From assembly GCA_045601465.1 (NCBI GenBank), contig JAZRZU010000049.1, forward strand, positions 1 to 24,155: a stretch of 24,155 nucleotides of DNA, read 5' to 3'. Origin of the DNA: RGIG3009 sp045601465 (GTDB lineage: Bacteria; Bacillota; Clostridia; Oscillospirales; Acutalibacteraceae). Both the position numbers and the translations under genes were made by a program. The notes under the pieces are model-generated. The model saw nothing but the letters and a program-made list of their open reading frames with translations. It was not told where the DNA came from and did not search any database. Shown here in pieces: positions 1 to 7,625 of this stretch; position 1 is the stretch's first letter, and the number at the start of each line of letters is the position of its first letter.

Positions 1-414
1 GCTGATGTTGTGGATGACATTGTATTTAAAGAAATGCAGAAGAAATTAGCGGAGTTTCAGACACTGTCAAAGAAAAAGCAGGACGGCTGTAACCTGCAAG
101 TTATAAAACTTAAAACACGTATAGAAGAGATTGACAAAGAAATATCCTCTTTGCTCGAAAAAATCGCTTCGGCAAATGATCCGGTGATGCAGTACATAAA
201 CAACCGCGTTGCCGAGCTTGATGCCGAAAAGAAAGAACTTGGTGCCGAGATTCTATCGCTTGACAATAACCATACAAGCGATGTGGGAGAAATCAGCGGT
301 TATTTTGAGCATTGGGATGAACTGTCGGTAAGCGACAAAATTACGGTGGTTGACTGCCTGATAGAGCGTATAACCGCCTCAAAAGAAAGCATTGAAATCA
401 AGTGGAAAATATAA
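1..414 (+). CDS. Large serine recombinase, C-terminal part (5' end outside window)
   Basis: The frame is open from the first base (codons GCT GAT GTT GTG GAT...), so this is the C-terminal piece of a longer protein; the first in-window start-like codon, GTG at 10, is probably internal. About 137 residues are visible. They are rich in Lys/Glu/Leu heptads over roughly the first 80 residues, which suggests the coiled coil near the C-terminus of large serine recombinases (TnpX/integrase type). The end, LSVSDKITVVDCLIERI followed by a short basic IEIKWKI tail, matches the usual ending of that family. These enzymes cut and rejoin DNA at short att sites to move integrative elements. The catalytic serine domain and zinc ribbon would lie to the left, off the window. 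The family call rests on the C-terminal pattern only; being the last gene before ordinary chromosomal genes fits an element end. Confidence 0.75.
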   Translation, partial: ADVVDDIVFKEMQKKLAEFQTLSKKKQDGCNLQVIKLKTRIEEIDKEISSLLEKIASANDPVMQYINNRVAELDAEKKELGAEILSLDNNHTSDVGEISGYFEHWDELSVSDKITVVDCLIERITASKESIEIKWKI

Positions 415-544
415 TTATTTTTTTATCGCAAAAGCATTTCACCATTGTTGTTCAGGCGAAGGTCTGCAATTAGTTACCGATCGACTCAACAGCAAAAACT
501 TCTATGCTTGCAACCCGTCGTTTGACAAAAATTGTGGGAAATAA
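415..544 (+). pseudogene. Possible 3' remnant of an interrupted gene, function not recognised
   Basis: Downstream of the recombinase stop, the frame ending in TAA at 542-544 is open through the whole gap and contains no ATG, GTG or TTG. It reads ...GEGLQLVTDRLN then SKNFYACNPSFDKNCGK. It is followed at once by a strong intrinsic terminator, as expected for the true end of a gene. I infer that the integrative element may have inserted into a gene and left this tail, or that this is a decayed element gene. I do not recognise the family. A run of about 40 open codons could also be chance, so confidence is low. The element boundary (att site) should lie somewhere in 415-460, but only one end is visible and it cannot be placed. 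Confidence 0.35.
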
Positions 545-546
545 GG

Positions 547-590
547 AAAAGGCCGTTTGTGTTACTACACAAACGGCCTTTTCTCATTTG
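547..590 (+). terminator. Intrinsic terminator, 16-bp perfect stem
   Basis: A perfect inverted repeat, arms 547-562 and 567-582, closes a 4-base loop. The 3' arm ends in TTTT, followed by a T-rich stretch (CTCATTT). The A-run on the 5' side means it could also work in the opposite direction. It follows the stop at 544 by two bases and insulates the next gene from readthrough from the left. Confidence 0.85.
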
Positions 591-607
591 TGATAATAAG
601 ATGCCTC

Positions 608-636
608 TTGTCGACGGTTTGGGAGTGTGGTAAAAT
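608..636 (+). promoter_or_regulatory. Sigma-A type promoter for the radical SAM-HAD gene
   Basis: A -35 box TTGTCG (608-613) and -10 box TAAAAT (631-636) are separated by 17 bp. The element lies just after the terminator at 547-590 and 33 bases before the ATG at 670. No other promoter is needed for the downstream gene. Confidence 0.65.
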
Positions 637-669
637 GATCGTATTATGAGTCGAAGGAGGTCTCGCCGG

Positions 670-2991
670 ATGCGAGCGGTTATCTGTTGCTTAAATTCAC
701 AATACATTCACTCATCTCTGGCTCCCTGGTGTTTACTGGCAGGTGTGCGGACGTATGCAAACACGGACAGCGTTTCGGTGACGGTCGTCGAGGGTACGAT
801 TAACGAACCGATTGAAACGGTTTTACAGCGTATTCTTGAACAAAAGCCGACAACAATTGCCTTTTGCTGTTATATTTGGAATGTGCAGACGGTATTGGTT
901 TTAGCTGAGCAATTAAAACGGCGGATGCCGCAACTTCAAATCGTCGTTGGGGGACCGGAAGTTTCTTACCGTGCCGCCGATGTTTTACAGGAGCAACCAT
1001 CCGTGGATTATGTGTTGTCCGGTGAGGGAGAACGCCCTTTTGCTGATCTTTTAACCGCTTTGGCTACCAATGCCTCGATTGAGGATGTATCTGGTCTTTC
1101 GTATCGTGTGGGAAATCGAGTGATGGCGGGGGAACCGTTTGTGACTCGTGAATTACCGCCAAGTCCCTACGTAGAGGAATATTTTAAAACCTTGAACGGA
1201 CGTATAGCGTATTTGGAAACCAGCCGAGGTTGTCCTTTCTCTTGCGCTTTTTGTTTGTCCGGTCGCTGTGGCGGTGTACGGTATTATCCCATAGAACGTG
1301 CCGAGCAGGAAATTATAAAGCTGGCGAACAGCGGTACCAAAACCGTAAAATTTGTTGATCGTACCTTTAATGCGGATCGCAACCGTGCGCTTCACATTAT
1401 CCGTTTTATTATTTCTCAGTACGGAACACAAATCCCCCAAAACGTATGTTTTCATTTTGAGGTGGCGGGGGATTTACTGGATGAGGAGACTGTGACGGTT
1501 TTGTCGGAGGCGCCTGCGGGGCTATTCCAACTCGAAATTGGCGTACAATCTTTTCACGAACCGACATTACGCGCTGTATCCCGAAAAACGGATATTGCCA
1601 AATTGACAAAATCGGTCAGGCGGTTATTGGCTTGTAACACGGTGCATATTCACATCGATCTTATTGCAGGACTGCCACAAGAGACGCTATCGATTTTTGC
1701 AGAAAGTTTTGATAAAGCGTTTAGTTTATTTCCCCACATGTTACAATTAGGGTTTCTAAAAGTGCTTCACGGCACACCAATGCGGGAATATGCCGAACAA
1801 TATCCGTGTGAATTTTCCGCTTTACCGCCCTACGAGGTTATCGGCACCCCTTGGATAAGCGAATTGGAACTTGAAACGTTACACCGTATTGAAAGCGTGC
1901 TGGATAGACTGTACAACAGTGGTCGTTTCCGTCGTACTGTGGAATACCTGTTACAGAGTACGGGGGAGTCGCCTTTTGGCTTATTTCACCGTTTAGCAGC
2001 TCATCTTCCCGATGAGCGCATGTCACTGGATGCTTATACCCAACAGGTGTATACGGTATGCTGTACGCTGGATGGGGTGGATGTGGAAACATTACGTGAT
2101 CGGATGGTGTGCGATCGGTTAGCAACCAATGCGTCGGGTATTGTGCCCACCTTTTTGCAACGGGATGAAAAAGAGCGAAAACGTCTTAAACGGTTGGCAG
2201 ATTCGGATGTGCGGTTTCGACGTGCGGACGGTATTAAGCGGGGGACCGCTTTGGTACAAGGACAGTTGGTGTATGCTGACTATGATACGCCGCACCCTGT
2301 AACCGGTGAATACACACTCCAATATTTTAACGAAAAATGTTTATCTCGTTCGATTCGGTATCTGTTGTTTGATTTGGATGGTACATTGACCGATCCGGCG
2401 GTGGGTATCACACGATCGATACAGCATGCACTTCGTCATTTTGGCATTGAAGAAAATGACCGTGAAAAACTTTTATCCTATATTGGTCCTCCACTCTTGG
2501 ATACCTTTAAAGGATACGGACTAAACGAGGAGCAGTCACGCACGGCTCTGCGGGTCTACCGTGAATATTTTGCGGATATTGGCTTATATGAAAACGAGGT
2601 ATATGAAGGCATTGCTGACTTTTTAAAAGATGCACAAGCAGCGGGATATCGGTTGCTGATGGCAACTTCTAAACCCGAAGTATACGCCTGCCGCCTTATG
2701 CAGTTTTTTGGTTTATCCTCATATTTTGCCTGTATTGCCGGTAGCGATATGGACGAAACTCGTGCTGACAAAGCTGCGGTTATCCGACACGCATTAACAC
2801 GTGAAAAGATCTGTGATCTTTCACAAACGGTAATGATCGGTGATCGAAAATTTGATGTGGAAGGTGCCAAAGCATTCGGCATGACATCGGTTGGGGTGTT
2901 GTACGGATATGGAAGCCGTGCTGAATTGACCACTGCAAAACCAGATTATATCGTGGAAACAGTAGCGGATCTACGTGCGTTATTTTTATAA
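670..2991 (+). CDS. B12-binding-like/DUF4080 radical SAM protein fused to a HAD-family phosphatase
   Basis: The start at 670 is chosen because AAGGAGG (654-660) sits 9 bases upstream; the ATG at 646 would put the RBS inside the gene. The 773-residue product has three parts. Residues 1 to about 150 resemble the Rossmann domain of B12-binding radical SAM proteins (start MRAVICCLNSQYIHSSLA; later VVGGPEVSYRA and YVLSGEGE), but I see no DxHxxG cobalamin-ligand motif. The radical SAM core has the CxxxCxxC 4Fe-4S motif at C188/C192/C195 (RGCPFSCAFC), followed by a DUF4080-like C-terminal part. From about residue 561 comes a complete HAD domain of about 213 residues: motif I DLDGT with D568/D570, a Ser/Lys region ATSKPE, and motif IV GDRKFD with D725/D729, close to phosphoglycolate phosphatase-like enzymes. 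The substrates of both halves are unknown. The fusion is unusual, since these domains are normally separate proteins. It is a monocistronic gene between two terminators. Confidence 0.9.
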   Translation: MRAVICCLNSQYIHSSLAPWCLLAGVRTYANTDSVSVTVVEGTINEPIETVLQRILEQKPTTIAFCCYIWNVQTVLVLAEQLKRRMPQLQIVVGGPEVSYRAADVLQEQPSVDYVLSGEGERPFADLLTALATNASIEDVSGLSYRVGNRVMAGEPFVTRELPPSPYVEEYFKTLNGRIAYLETSRGCPFSCAFCLSGRCGGVRYYPIERAEQEIIKLANSGTKTVKFVDRTFNADRNRALHIIRFIISQYGTQIPQNVCFHFEVAGDLLDEETVTVLSEAPAGLFQLEIGVQSFHEPTLRAVSRKTDIAKLTKSVRRLLACNTVHIHIDLIAGLPQETLSIFAESFDKAFSLFPHMLQLGFLKVLHGTPMREYAEQYPCEFSALPPYEVIGTPWISELELETLHRIESVLDRLYNSGRFRRTVEYLLQSTGESPFGLFHRLAAHLPDERMSLDAYTQQVYTVCCTLDGVDVETLRDRMVCDRLATNASGIVPTFLQRDEKERKRLKRLADSDVRFRRADGIKRGTALVQGQLVYADYDTPHPVTGEYTLQYFNEKCLSRSIRYLLFDLDGTLTDPAVGITRSIQHALRHFGIEENDREKLLSYIGPPLLDTFKGYGLNEEQSRTALRVYREYFADIGLYENEVYEGIADFLKDAQAAGYRLLMATSKPEVYACRLMQFFGLSSYFACIAGSDMDETRADKAAVIRHALTREKICDLSQTVMIGDRKFDVEGAKAFGMTSVGVLYGYGSRAELTTAKPDYIVETVADLRALFL

Positions 2992-3030
2992 AAGGAAAGC
3001 CGTCGAAAAAACGACGGCTTTCCTTTTATT
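2991..3030. terminator. Bidirectional intrinsic terminator between convergent genes
   Basis: The 15-bp perfect inverted repeat has arms 2991-3005 (AAAGGAAAGCCGTCG) and 3012-3026 with a 6-A loop. It has T-rich sequence on the + side and, because of the A-rich left flank, on the - side too. It begins at the last base of the + gene's stop codon and overlaps the stop codon of the - strand gene (3026-3028), so it serves both. Confidence 0.9.
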
Positions 3031-3751
3031 CTGTTTTCTTTTTCTCATTACGATAGTTTACGATTCGATTATAGAGGAAGATCCCGCCGATACTGACGAT
3101 ACCCGTTACAACAAAAAGGCAAATTGCTTTACCATATGCTTGATGCTGAATGAGATTACCGCCAATGGTGGACGATACCAAAGAGGGAATACGGGCAATT
3201 AGCGAAATAATTAAAAATTCATGCAGTTTAATACGGGTGAGCCCGACAAAATAGGTTAGTAAATCTTTTGGAGTTCCGGGAATAAAAAACAAAATAAAGA
3301 TAAGCCGTTTTAATTTCTTTTCGCTGTTAATAAAGCGAAGCTCGTCAATTTTTTTACGGCTGATAAACAATTCAACGAATCGGATGCCAAGCCACTTAAC
3401 CAACAGAAAAACCAGAGCAGAAGCAAGTGCAACGCCAAACATACATAATAGGGTTCCTTCGATTGCGCCAAAAGTGTACCCGATCCCAACTTCCACCAAT
3501 TCACCCGGTATTAGAGATATGAGGACTTGTAACACCTGGATACCGAGTGCAACAAACCGTCCGGTCCAACCATAACTCTCAACAAAGGATTTAAAGTTTT
3601 CGGGTGATTGTTCAAACACCAAAAATTGCTTTGTTAAAAAATAAGTAAGCCAACCGAACAGTGCAATCGCAACAAAAAAAGAGAAAATGGCGAGGAAGTA
3701 GCGTCGTTTGGAATTGCTGTTCGTTTGTTCTTTTTGTGTGGGATGTTGCAT
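3026..3751 (-). CDS. TVP38/TMEM64 (DedA-like, VTT domain) family membrane protein
   Basis: A 241-residue polytopic membrane protein with a short basic cytoplasmic N-terminus. Hydrophobic segments lie around residues 18-40, 66-82, 86-120, 148-171, 178-198 and 207-228, and the C-terminus is charged. The VTT-domain hallmarks are visible: a PGE.VEVGIGYTFG re-entrant motif at about 82-95 and FFIPGTPKDLLTYFVGL at about 155-171. Family members are linked to lipid transport or scrambling and membrane homeostasis; the substrate here is unknown. The start is supported by AAGGAGG (on the minus strand at 3758-3764) and a consensus promoter upstream. It is transcribed alone, divergently from thyX and convergent with the radical SAM gene, so the context gives no functional link. 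Confidence 0.9.
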   Translation of the reverse strand: MQHPTQKEQTNSNSKRRYFLAIFSFFVAIALFGWLTYFLTKQFLVFEQSPENFKSFVESYGWTGRFVALGIQVLQVLISLIPGELVEVGIGYTFGAIEGTLLCMFGVALASALVFLLVKWLGIRFVELFISRKKIDELRFINSEKKLKRLIFILFFIPGTPKDLLTYFVGLTRIKLHEFLIISLIARIPSLVSSTIGGNLIQHQAYGKAICLFVVTGIVSIGGIFLYNRIVNYRNEKKKTE

Positions 3752-3787
3752 GACGCACCTCCTTAATCGGACAAGTTTGCTGTCATC

Positions 3788-3816
3788 AGTATACGTGTTT
3801 TACCGCCGCAAATCAA
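3788..3816 (-). promoter_or_regulatory. Sigma-A type promoter for the TVP38 family gene
   Basis: Read on the minus strand: -35 TTGATT (3811-3816), a 17-bp spacer, and -10 TATACT (3788-3793). It sits 37 bases upstream of the ATG. It is divergent from the thyX promoter about 100 bp away. Confidence 0.8.
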
Positions 3817-3868
3817 GGGAAATATTTCTTTTTCAACAAAAAACAGTAGGACGCATAAGATAAAGGTC

Positions 3869-3897
3869 TTGAAGAAGAGCGTTTGGTGTGATATACT
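3869..3897 (+). promoter_or_regulatory. Sigma-A type promoter for the thyX gene run
   Basis: TTGAAG (3869-3874), a 17-bp spacer, and TATACT (3892-3897), with a TGA directly before the -10 (extended -10 character). It lies 39 bases before the thyX ATG and is the only clear promoter found for the nine collinear genes up to 12408. The remaining intergenic sequence (3817-3868) shows nothing else. Confidence 0.85.
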
Positions 3898-3936
3898 CTA
3901 ATAAATATTGCTATTAAGCAAAAAGGAAGTGCCGTT

Positions 3937-4710
3937 ATGCATGTGACCTTAATTGCACATACCCCGTTTCCCGAACACACCATCGCTTCTGCGGCTCGGC
4001 TGTGCTATTCTCCTACAACTATTGATTCTATCCGTGAAGGGCTGACCGAAGAAAAAACGGCCGCTTTTGTGGATATGTTGGCAGAAATAGGGCATGAAAG
4101 TCCGATTGAACACGCTTCTTTTACTTTTGGTATAGAGGGTGTTTCTCGGTCGCTTTTGGCGCAGATTACTCGCCATCGTATTGCTTCATACAGCGTGCAG
4201 AGTCAACGGTATGTGGCGGAAAAGCAATTTGAATATGTGCTGCCTCCCGAAATTGCTGCAATCCCGGAAGCTGAGGCGATTTATCGTCGTGCAATGGACG
4301 AGGACCAGCGTCATTATGAACAACTGACAGCTCTTTTGAAAGAGAAACACTACACCGCTTTTTTAAATGAGGGCATGGAGGAGAAAGCGGCAGCACGTGC
4401 GGCGGAGAAGAAAGCCATAGAGGATGCTCGCTTTGTATTACCGAATGCTTGCACTACGAAGATGATCGTTACCATGAATGCTCGGAGTTTAATGAACTTT
4501 TTCCATCACCGTTGTTGTAATCGTGCACAGTGGGAAATTCGGGAGTTAGCTGATCAAATGTTAGTGTTATGCTTGAAAGCTGCCCCGCATTTGTTTAAGA
4601 AAGCAGGTCCGCCTTGTGTCAGCGGTGCTTGCCCCGAAGGGAAAATGAGTTGCGGCATGGTGAAAGAAATGCGTGAAAAATACCAAAAGCTCAGGGAGGA
4701 GACGATCTGA
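3937..4710 (+). CDS. thyX: Flavin-dependent thymidylate synthase ThyX
   Basis: ThyX makes dTMP from dUMP using methylene-tetrahydrofolate and reduced FAD, and releases tetrahydrofolate rather than dihydrofolate. The signature RHRx7S is intact at R79-H80-R81...S89 (RHRIASYSVQS), followed by QRYV. Upstream, SPIEHASFTFGIEGVSR is the usual ThyX flavin/dUMP region. Later HHRCCNRAQWEIRELA is the conserved C-terminal helix, and the tail carries Cys residues (CVSGACPEGKMSCG), also common in the family. The length of 257 residues is normal. An AAGGAAG ribosome-binding site lies just upstream of the ATG. The stop codon overlaps the next start (TGATG), so translation of Tmk is probably coupled. It is the first gene of a nine-gene run. 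Confidence 0.97.
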   Translation: MHVTLIAHTPFPEHTIASAARLCYSPTTIDSIREGLTEEKTAAFVDMLAEIGHESPIEHASFTFGIEGVSRSLLAQITRHRIASYSVQSQRYVAEKQFEYVLPPEIAAIPEAEAIYRRAMDEDQRHYEQLTALLKEKHYTAFLNEGMEEKAAARAAEKKAIEDARFVLPNACTTKMIVTMNARSLMNFFHHRCCNRAQWEIRELADQMLVLCLKAAPHLFKKAGPPCVSGACPEGKMSCGMVKEMREKYQKLREETI

Positions 4711-5372
4711 TGGGGCGTTTGGTAGTGCTTGACGGTTTGGATGGTAGCGGAAAATCCACACAGCTAAATTGCTTGCAAGAGTATTTTACCCAAAATCACA
4801 TAAACTATCGTCAAATTAGTTTTCCGGATTATGACCAACCATCTTCTGCTCTGGTGAGTATGTATTTGAGGGGAGAGTTCGGCGATGCTGCGGATGCCGT
4901 CAATGCTTATGCTGCCTCCTCGTTTTATGCGGTTGACCGTTACGCCAGTTATAAAAAATTCTGGAAAGACGATTATGAGAATGGCAAGTTGATTTTGGCT
5001 GCTCGTTATACGACCTCAAATGCGATTCATCAAATGGGGAAATTACCTCGTAGCGAGTGGGATGCCTATCTGCAATGGTTGCAGGAATATGAATATGGAT
5101 TATTGGGATTACCTCGTCCCGATCGCGTGATTTTCTTGGATATGCCGCTCGAAATTTCCCAGCGACTGTTATCTTCACGCTATGCAGGCGATGAGGCAAA
5201 AAAAGATATCCATGAACGTGATTTGCGGTATTTACAAACTTGTCGTGAAAGTGCATTGTATGCAGCAGAGAAAATGGGTTGGTGTATAATTTCTTGTGGC
5301 GAAAACGGACAAGCTTTACCAATTGAAACGATTAGTAAACGGTTGATTTCATTGATAACCGAAGGGATGTAA
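4710..5372 (+). CDS. tmk: Thymidylate (dTMP) kinase
   Basis: Phosphorylates dTMP, the product of the preceding gene, to dTDP. The P-loop is at residues 9-17 (GLDGSGKST), the DRY motif typical of thymidylate kinases is at D76-R77-Y78, and RPDRVIFLDMPLEISQRLL is the conserved strand and helix before the LID. The 220-residue length is normal for the family. The ATG shares one base with the thyX stop, and GGGAGGA (4694-4700) gives a good ribosome-binding site within thyX. Pairing ThyX and Tmk in one transcript places two consecutive steps of dTTP synthesis together. It is somewhat divergent, so a broader dNMP kinase role is conceivable, but the context favours dTMP. Confidence 0.92.
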   Translation: MGRLVVLDGLDGSGKSTQLNCLQEYFTQNHINYRQISFPDYDQPSSALVSMYLRGEFGDAADAVNAYAASSFYAVDRYASYKKFWKDDYENGKLILAARYTTSNAIHQMGKLPRSEWDAYLQWLQEYEYGLLGLPRPDRVIFLDMPLEISQRLLSSRYAGDEAKKDIHERDLRYLQTCRESALYAAEKMGWCIISCGENGQALPIETISKRLISLITEGM

Positions 5373-5379
5373 CCAATTC

Positions 5380-6270
5380 ATGCAACTCGGATTTCGTGAC
5401 CTATTACCCCAAGATGCTCAGTGGGCTGCCCCGTTGATGATGGCAAGCGGTCGAATGGGGTGCGAATTTTCTTATACCACAGCCTATATGTGGAGTCAGC
5501 ATTATGGTGTGCGTTTGGCACGTGTGGGCGATGCGCTCATTTTGCGCAGCGATAACGGTGGAATACCGTCTTTTCTGGTACCGATTGGTGTACCGTTAGC
5601 GGATGGTATGGCGCTTTTAACACAATATGCACGTGAAAACGGTATGCCACTTCGATTACACGGTGTGGATGAACAAACCAAAGAACAATTAAAAGTACGA
5701 TACCCTCATGCGGTATTTACACCACACGATGAGGATTTTGACTATATTTATTTGACCGAGGCTTTAGCTGAGTTGCCTGGCAATGCCTATCACAGCAAGC
5801 GCAATCACATTGCCGCTTTCTCCCGTAAATACGAATGGTCTTTTGAACCGATAACGGCAGCCAATAACGAAGAAGTTGCCGAATTATCGCAAGAATGGTG
5901 TGCTGAAAAAGGTGGCTGCCAAGATTCCGGTTTGTCATCCGAACAATGTGCGATTCGCCGTCTTCTTCGTTATCGTAAGGAATTGTCGGTGCGTGGCGGT
6001 TTGGTTCGTGTAGATGGAAAGGCGGTTGCCTTTACACTCGGTTCGCCGATTAACGACAGCGTATTCGACGTTCATGTTGAAAAGGCTTTGTCGGCATATG
6101 CCGGTGCTTATGCGGTTATCAACCGTGAATTTGCTAAAACTTTACGAGATTTCTCGTATTTAAACCGTGAAAACGATTTGGGAATGGCGGGCTTACGTCG
6201 TGCAAAGAAATCGTATCGTCCTGCTATCTTACTGAAAAAATATACTTGTGAGTTGCTGTGTGATGATTGA
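5380..6270 (+). CDS. DUF2156 / phosphatidylglycerol lysyltransferase C-domain-like protein
   Basis: The 296-residue soluble protein has the double-GNAT fold pattern of DUF2156 proteins, related to the catalytic domain of aminoacyl-phosphatidylglycerol synthases (MprF). It begins with FRDLLPQDAQWAAPLM and contains a YHSKRNHIAAFSRKY stretch at about residues 137-151, typical of the family. LVRVDGKAVAFTLGSPIND and the final NRENDLGMAGLRRAKKSYRP resemble the acceptor/donor-binding half. No membrane segments are present, unlike full MprF. The function of such free-standing proteins is not established; transfer of an acyl or aminoacyl group is the family-based inference. It starts 7 bases after tmk, with GAAGGGA at 5361-5367 as a modest ribosome-binding site, and overlaps the next gene by 8 bases. 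Confidence 0.85.
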   Translation: MQLGFRDLLPQDAQWAAPLMMASGRMGCEFSYTTAYMWSQHYGVRLARVGDALILRSDNGGIPSFLVPIGVPLADGMALLTQYARENGMPLRLHGVDEQTKEQLKVRYPHAVFTPHDEDFDYIYLTEALAELPGNAYHSKRNHIAAFSRKYEWSFEPITAANNEEVAELSQEWCAEKGGCQDSGLSSEQCAIRRLLRYRKELSVRGGLVRVDGKAVAFTLGSPINDSVFDVHVEKALSAYAGAYAVINREFAKTLRDFSYLNRENDLGMAGLRRAKKSYRPAILLKKYTCELLCDD

Positions 6271-7069
6271 TATTCGAATGGCCACACGGGCTGATATTCC
6301 GGCAATTTGTGAATTGTGGCATGCCGCATTTCCGACGGATTCAAAGGATGAATGTGTCACTTTTTTAAATGTCGTATCACTCAATGAGGATTGTGTCGTT
6401 GCCTGCCAAAAATCCAAACCGATTTCCATGGCGTTTTTTATACCGTCGATTTTACGTACCGCAAATCAAGATCTTCCCGTGCGGTACCTATACGCAGCCT
6501 CGACGTTACCGTCGCATCGTAACCAAGGCGTTTTTTCACAGTTATTACGTTGGTCACATTGCCGATGGCGAGAAAAAGGTGTGGCGGCTTGTTTCCTAAA
6601 TCCGGCAGAACCGTCGCTGGTTGGTTTTTATCAACGGTTTGGATACCAACCGATTGCGTTTAGTCGTACGATAGAGGGAAAAGCAGGTTTAAAACCGTCA
6701 GACGTTACGCCGTTATCGGCGGTGGAATATCAGAAGCTGCGCACGGCATTATTGCCGACGGAGGGTATTGTATGGCAAAATGCCATGATTCAATATGCCA
6801 CGTTATATGGCACACCGGTGCGTATTGGAAAGGCGGCTTGTGCTTTTTGTGAATTACACGGGCGCAATTTGCGTATTGTGGATATGTTAGGTGTTGAGCA
6901 GTCATCACAACGGGATGTATGTAAGGCGCTCGCAGCCCAATTTGGGTGTGATACGTTTACAGCTCGTTTGCATACCGAGGACGGCGACTGTTACGGTATG
7001 TTGGCACCGCTTAATGGGGAGCAAGTCTTGTTGACAACCTCTCCATATATAGGACTTGTATTTGATTGA
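6263..7069 (+). CDS. GNAT family N-acetyltransferase (Eis-like)
   Basis: The start at ATG 6263 gives MIDIRMATRADIPAICELW, the standard GNAT beginning. A GTG at 6248 is possible but adds only five residues without similarity. The acetyl-CoA-binding motif A is visible as LPSHRNQGVFSQLL (Q/RxxGxG/A type), followed by FYQRFGYQPI, the usual motif B. The product is 268 residues, longer than a single GNAT domain, so a second C-terminal domain is present, as in Eis-like proteins. It probably transfers acetyl groups to an amine on an unknown substrate. The 8-base overlap with the DUF2156 gene and the lack of a clear ribosome-binding site suggest coupled translation. The two neighbours may act on related substrates, but that is inference. 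Confidence 0.85.
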   Translation: MIDIRMATRADIPAICELWHAAFPTDSKDECVTFLNVVSLNEDCVVACQKSKPISMAFFIPSILRTANQDLPVRYLYAASTLPSHRNQGVFSQLLRWSHCRWREKGVAACFLNPAEPSLVGFYQRFGYQPIAFSRTIEGKAGLKPSDVTPLSAVEYQKLRTALLPTEGIVWQNAMIQYATLYGTPVRIGKAACAFCELHGRNLRIVDMLGVEQSSQRDVCKALAAQFGCDTFTARLHTEDGDCYGMLAPLNGEQVLLTTSPYIGLVFD

Positions 7070-7079
7070 GGTGAACAGT

Positions 7080-7625
7080 ATGGTCGTCGTTTTTTTAGCG
7101 AATGGATTTGAAGAAATTGAAGCACTTGCCACGGTGGATATTTTGCGCCGTGCGGGGTTGGCGGTTTGTACGGTCGGGATCGGCGGGCATACGATTACGG
7201 GCGCACACGGCATTGTTGTTCATACCGATGTGGCTGATGACGAAACGTTACCAATCCTGTCGGAGCTACAAGCAGTGGTTCTGCCGGGCGGTTTGCCGGG
7301 TACTACCAACTTGGCGGCATCCACTACGGTAACAGAGTATGTAATGGCCGCTTCTCGCTCTGATGTGCTGGTAGCCGCAATTTGTGCGGCACCCTCCATA
7401 TTAGGGGGATTAGGCTTGTTGCGTGGGAAATGTGCTACCTGTTATCCGGGATATGAAGATACTCTTATGGGTGCAACGGTTTGTAACGATTCGGTGGTGT
7501 CGGATAGGGGTTGCATTACGGCCAGAGGAGCAGGTGTTACGATAGATTTTGCGCTTGCTATTGTTTCGCAACTGATTTCACCTGTTAAGGCACGGGAGAT
7601 AGGGGATGCGATGCAATGCCGATAG
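7080..7625 (+). CDS. DJ-1/PfpI family protein (ThiJ/YajL type)
   Basis: The start at ATG 7080 is preferred because GAGGTGA lies 7 bases upstream and the product then begins VVVFLANGFEEIEALATVDI, the typical DJ-1 start; the upstream in-frame start at 7056 lies within the previous gene. The 181 residues are normal for the family. The nucleophile-elbow cysteine is C102 (AAICAAPSILGG), and the conserved acidic residue that tunes it is E14. TARGAGVTIDFALAIV is the family C-terminal helix. DJ-1 proteins have been assigned glyoxalase, deglycase or chaperone-like stress roles, and the exact activity cannot be read from sequence. It overlaps the next gene by 10 bases. Confidence 0.92.
   Translation: MVVVFLANGFEEIEALATVDILRRAGLAVCTVGIGGHTITGAHGIVVHTDVADDETLPILSELQAVVLPGGLPGTTNLAASTTVTEYVMAASRSDVLVAAICAAPSILGGLGLLRGKCATCYPGYEDTLMGATVCNDSVVSDRGCITARGAGVTIDFALAIVSQLISPVKAREIGDAMQCR

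Noticed and set aside
646..669. ATG at 646 as start of the radical SAM-HAD gene
   Set aside because: The AAGGAGG ribosome-binding site (654-660) would fall inside the coding region; the ATG at 670 has ideal spacing and gives the family's usual N-terminus.
2975..3202. Plus-strand 75-codon frame after the radical SAM-HAD gene
   Set aside because: It runs through the terminator and lies antisense to the TVP38 family gene; no ribosome-binding site and no recognisable motif.
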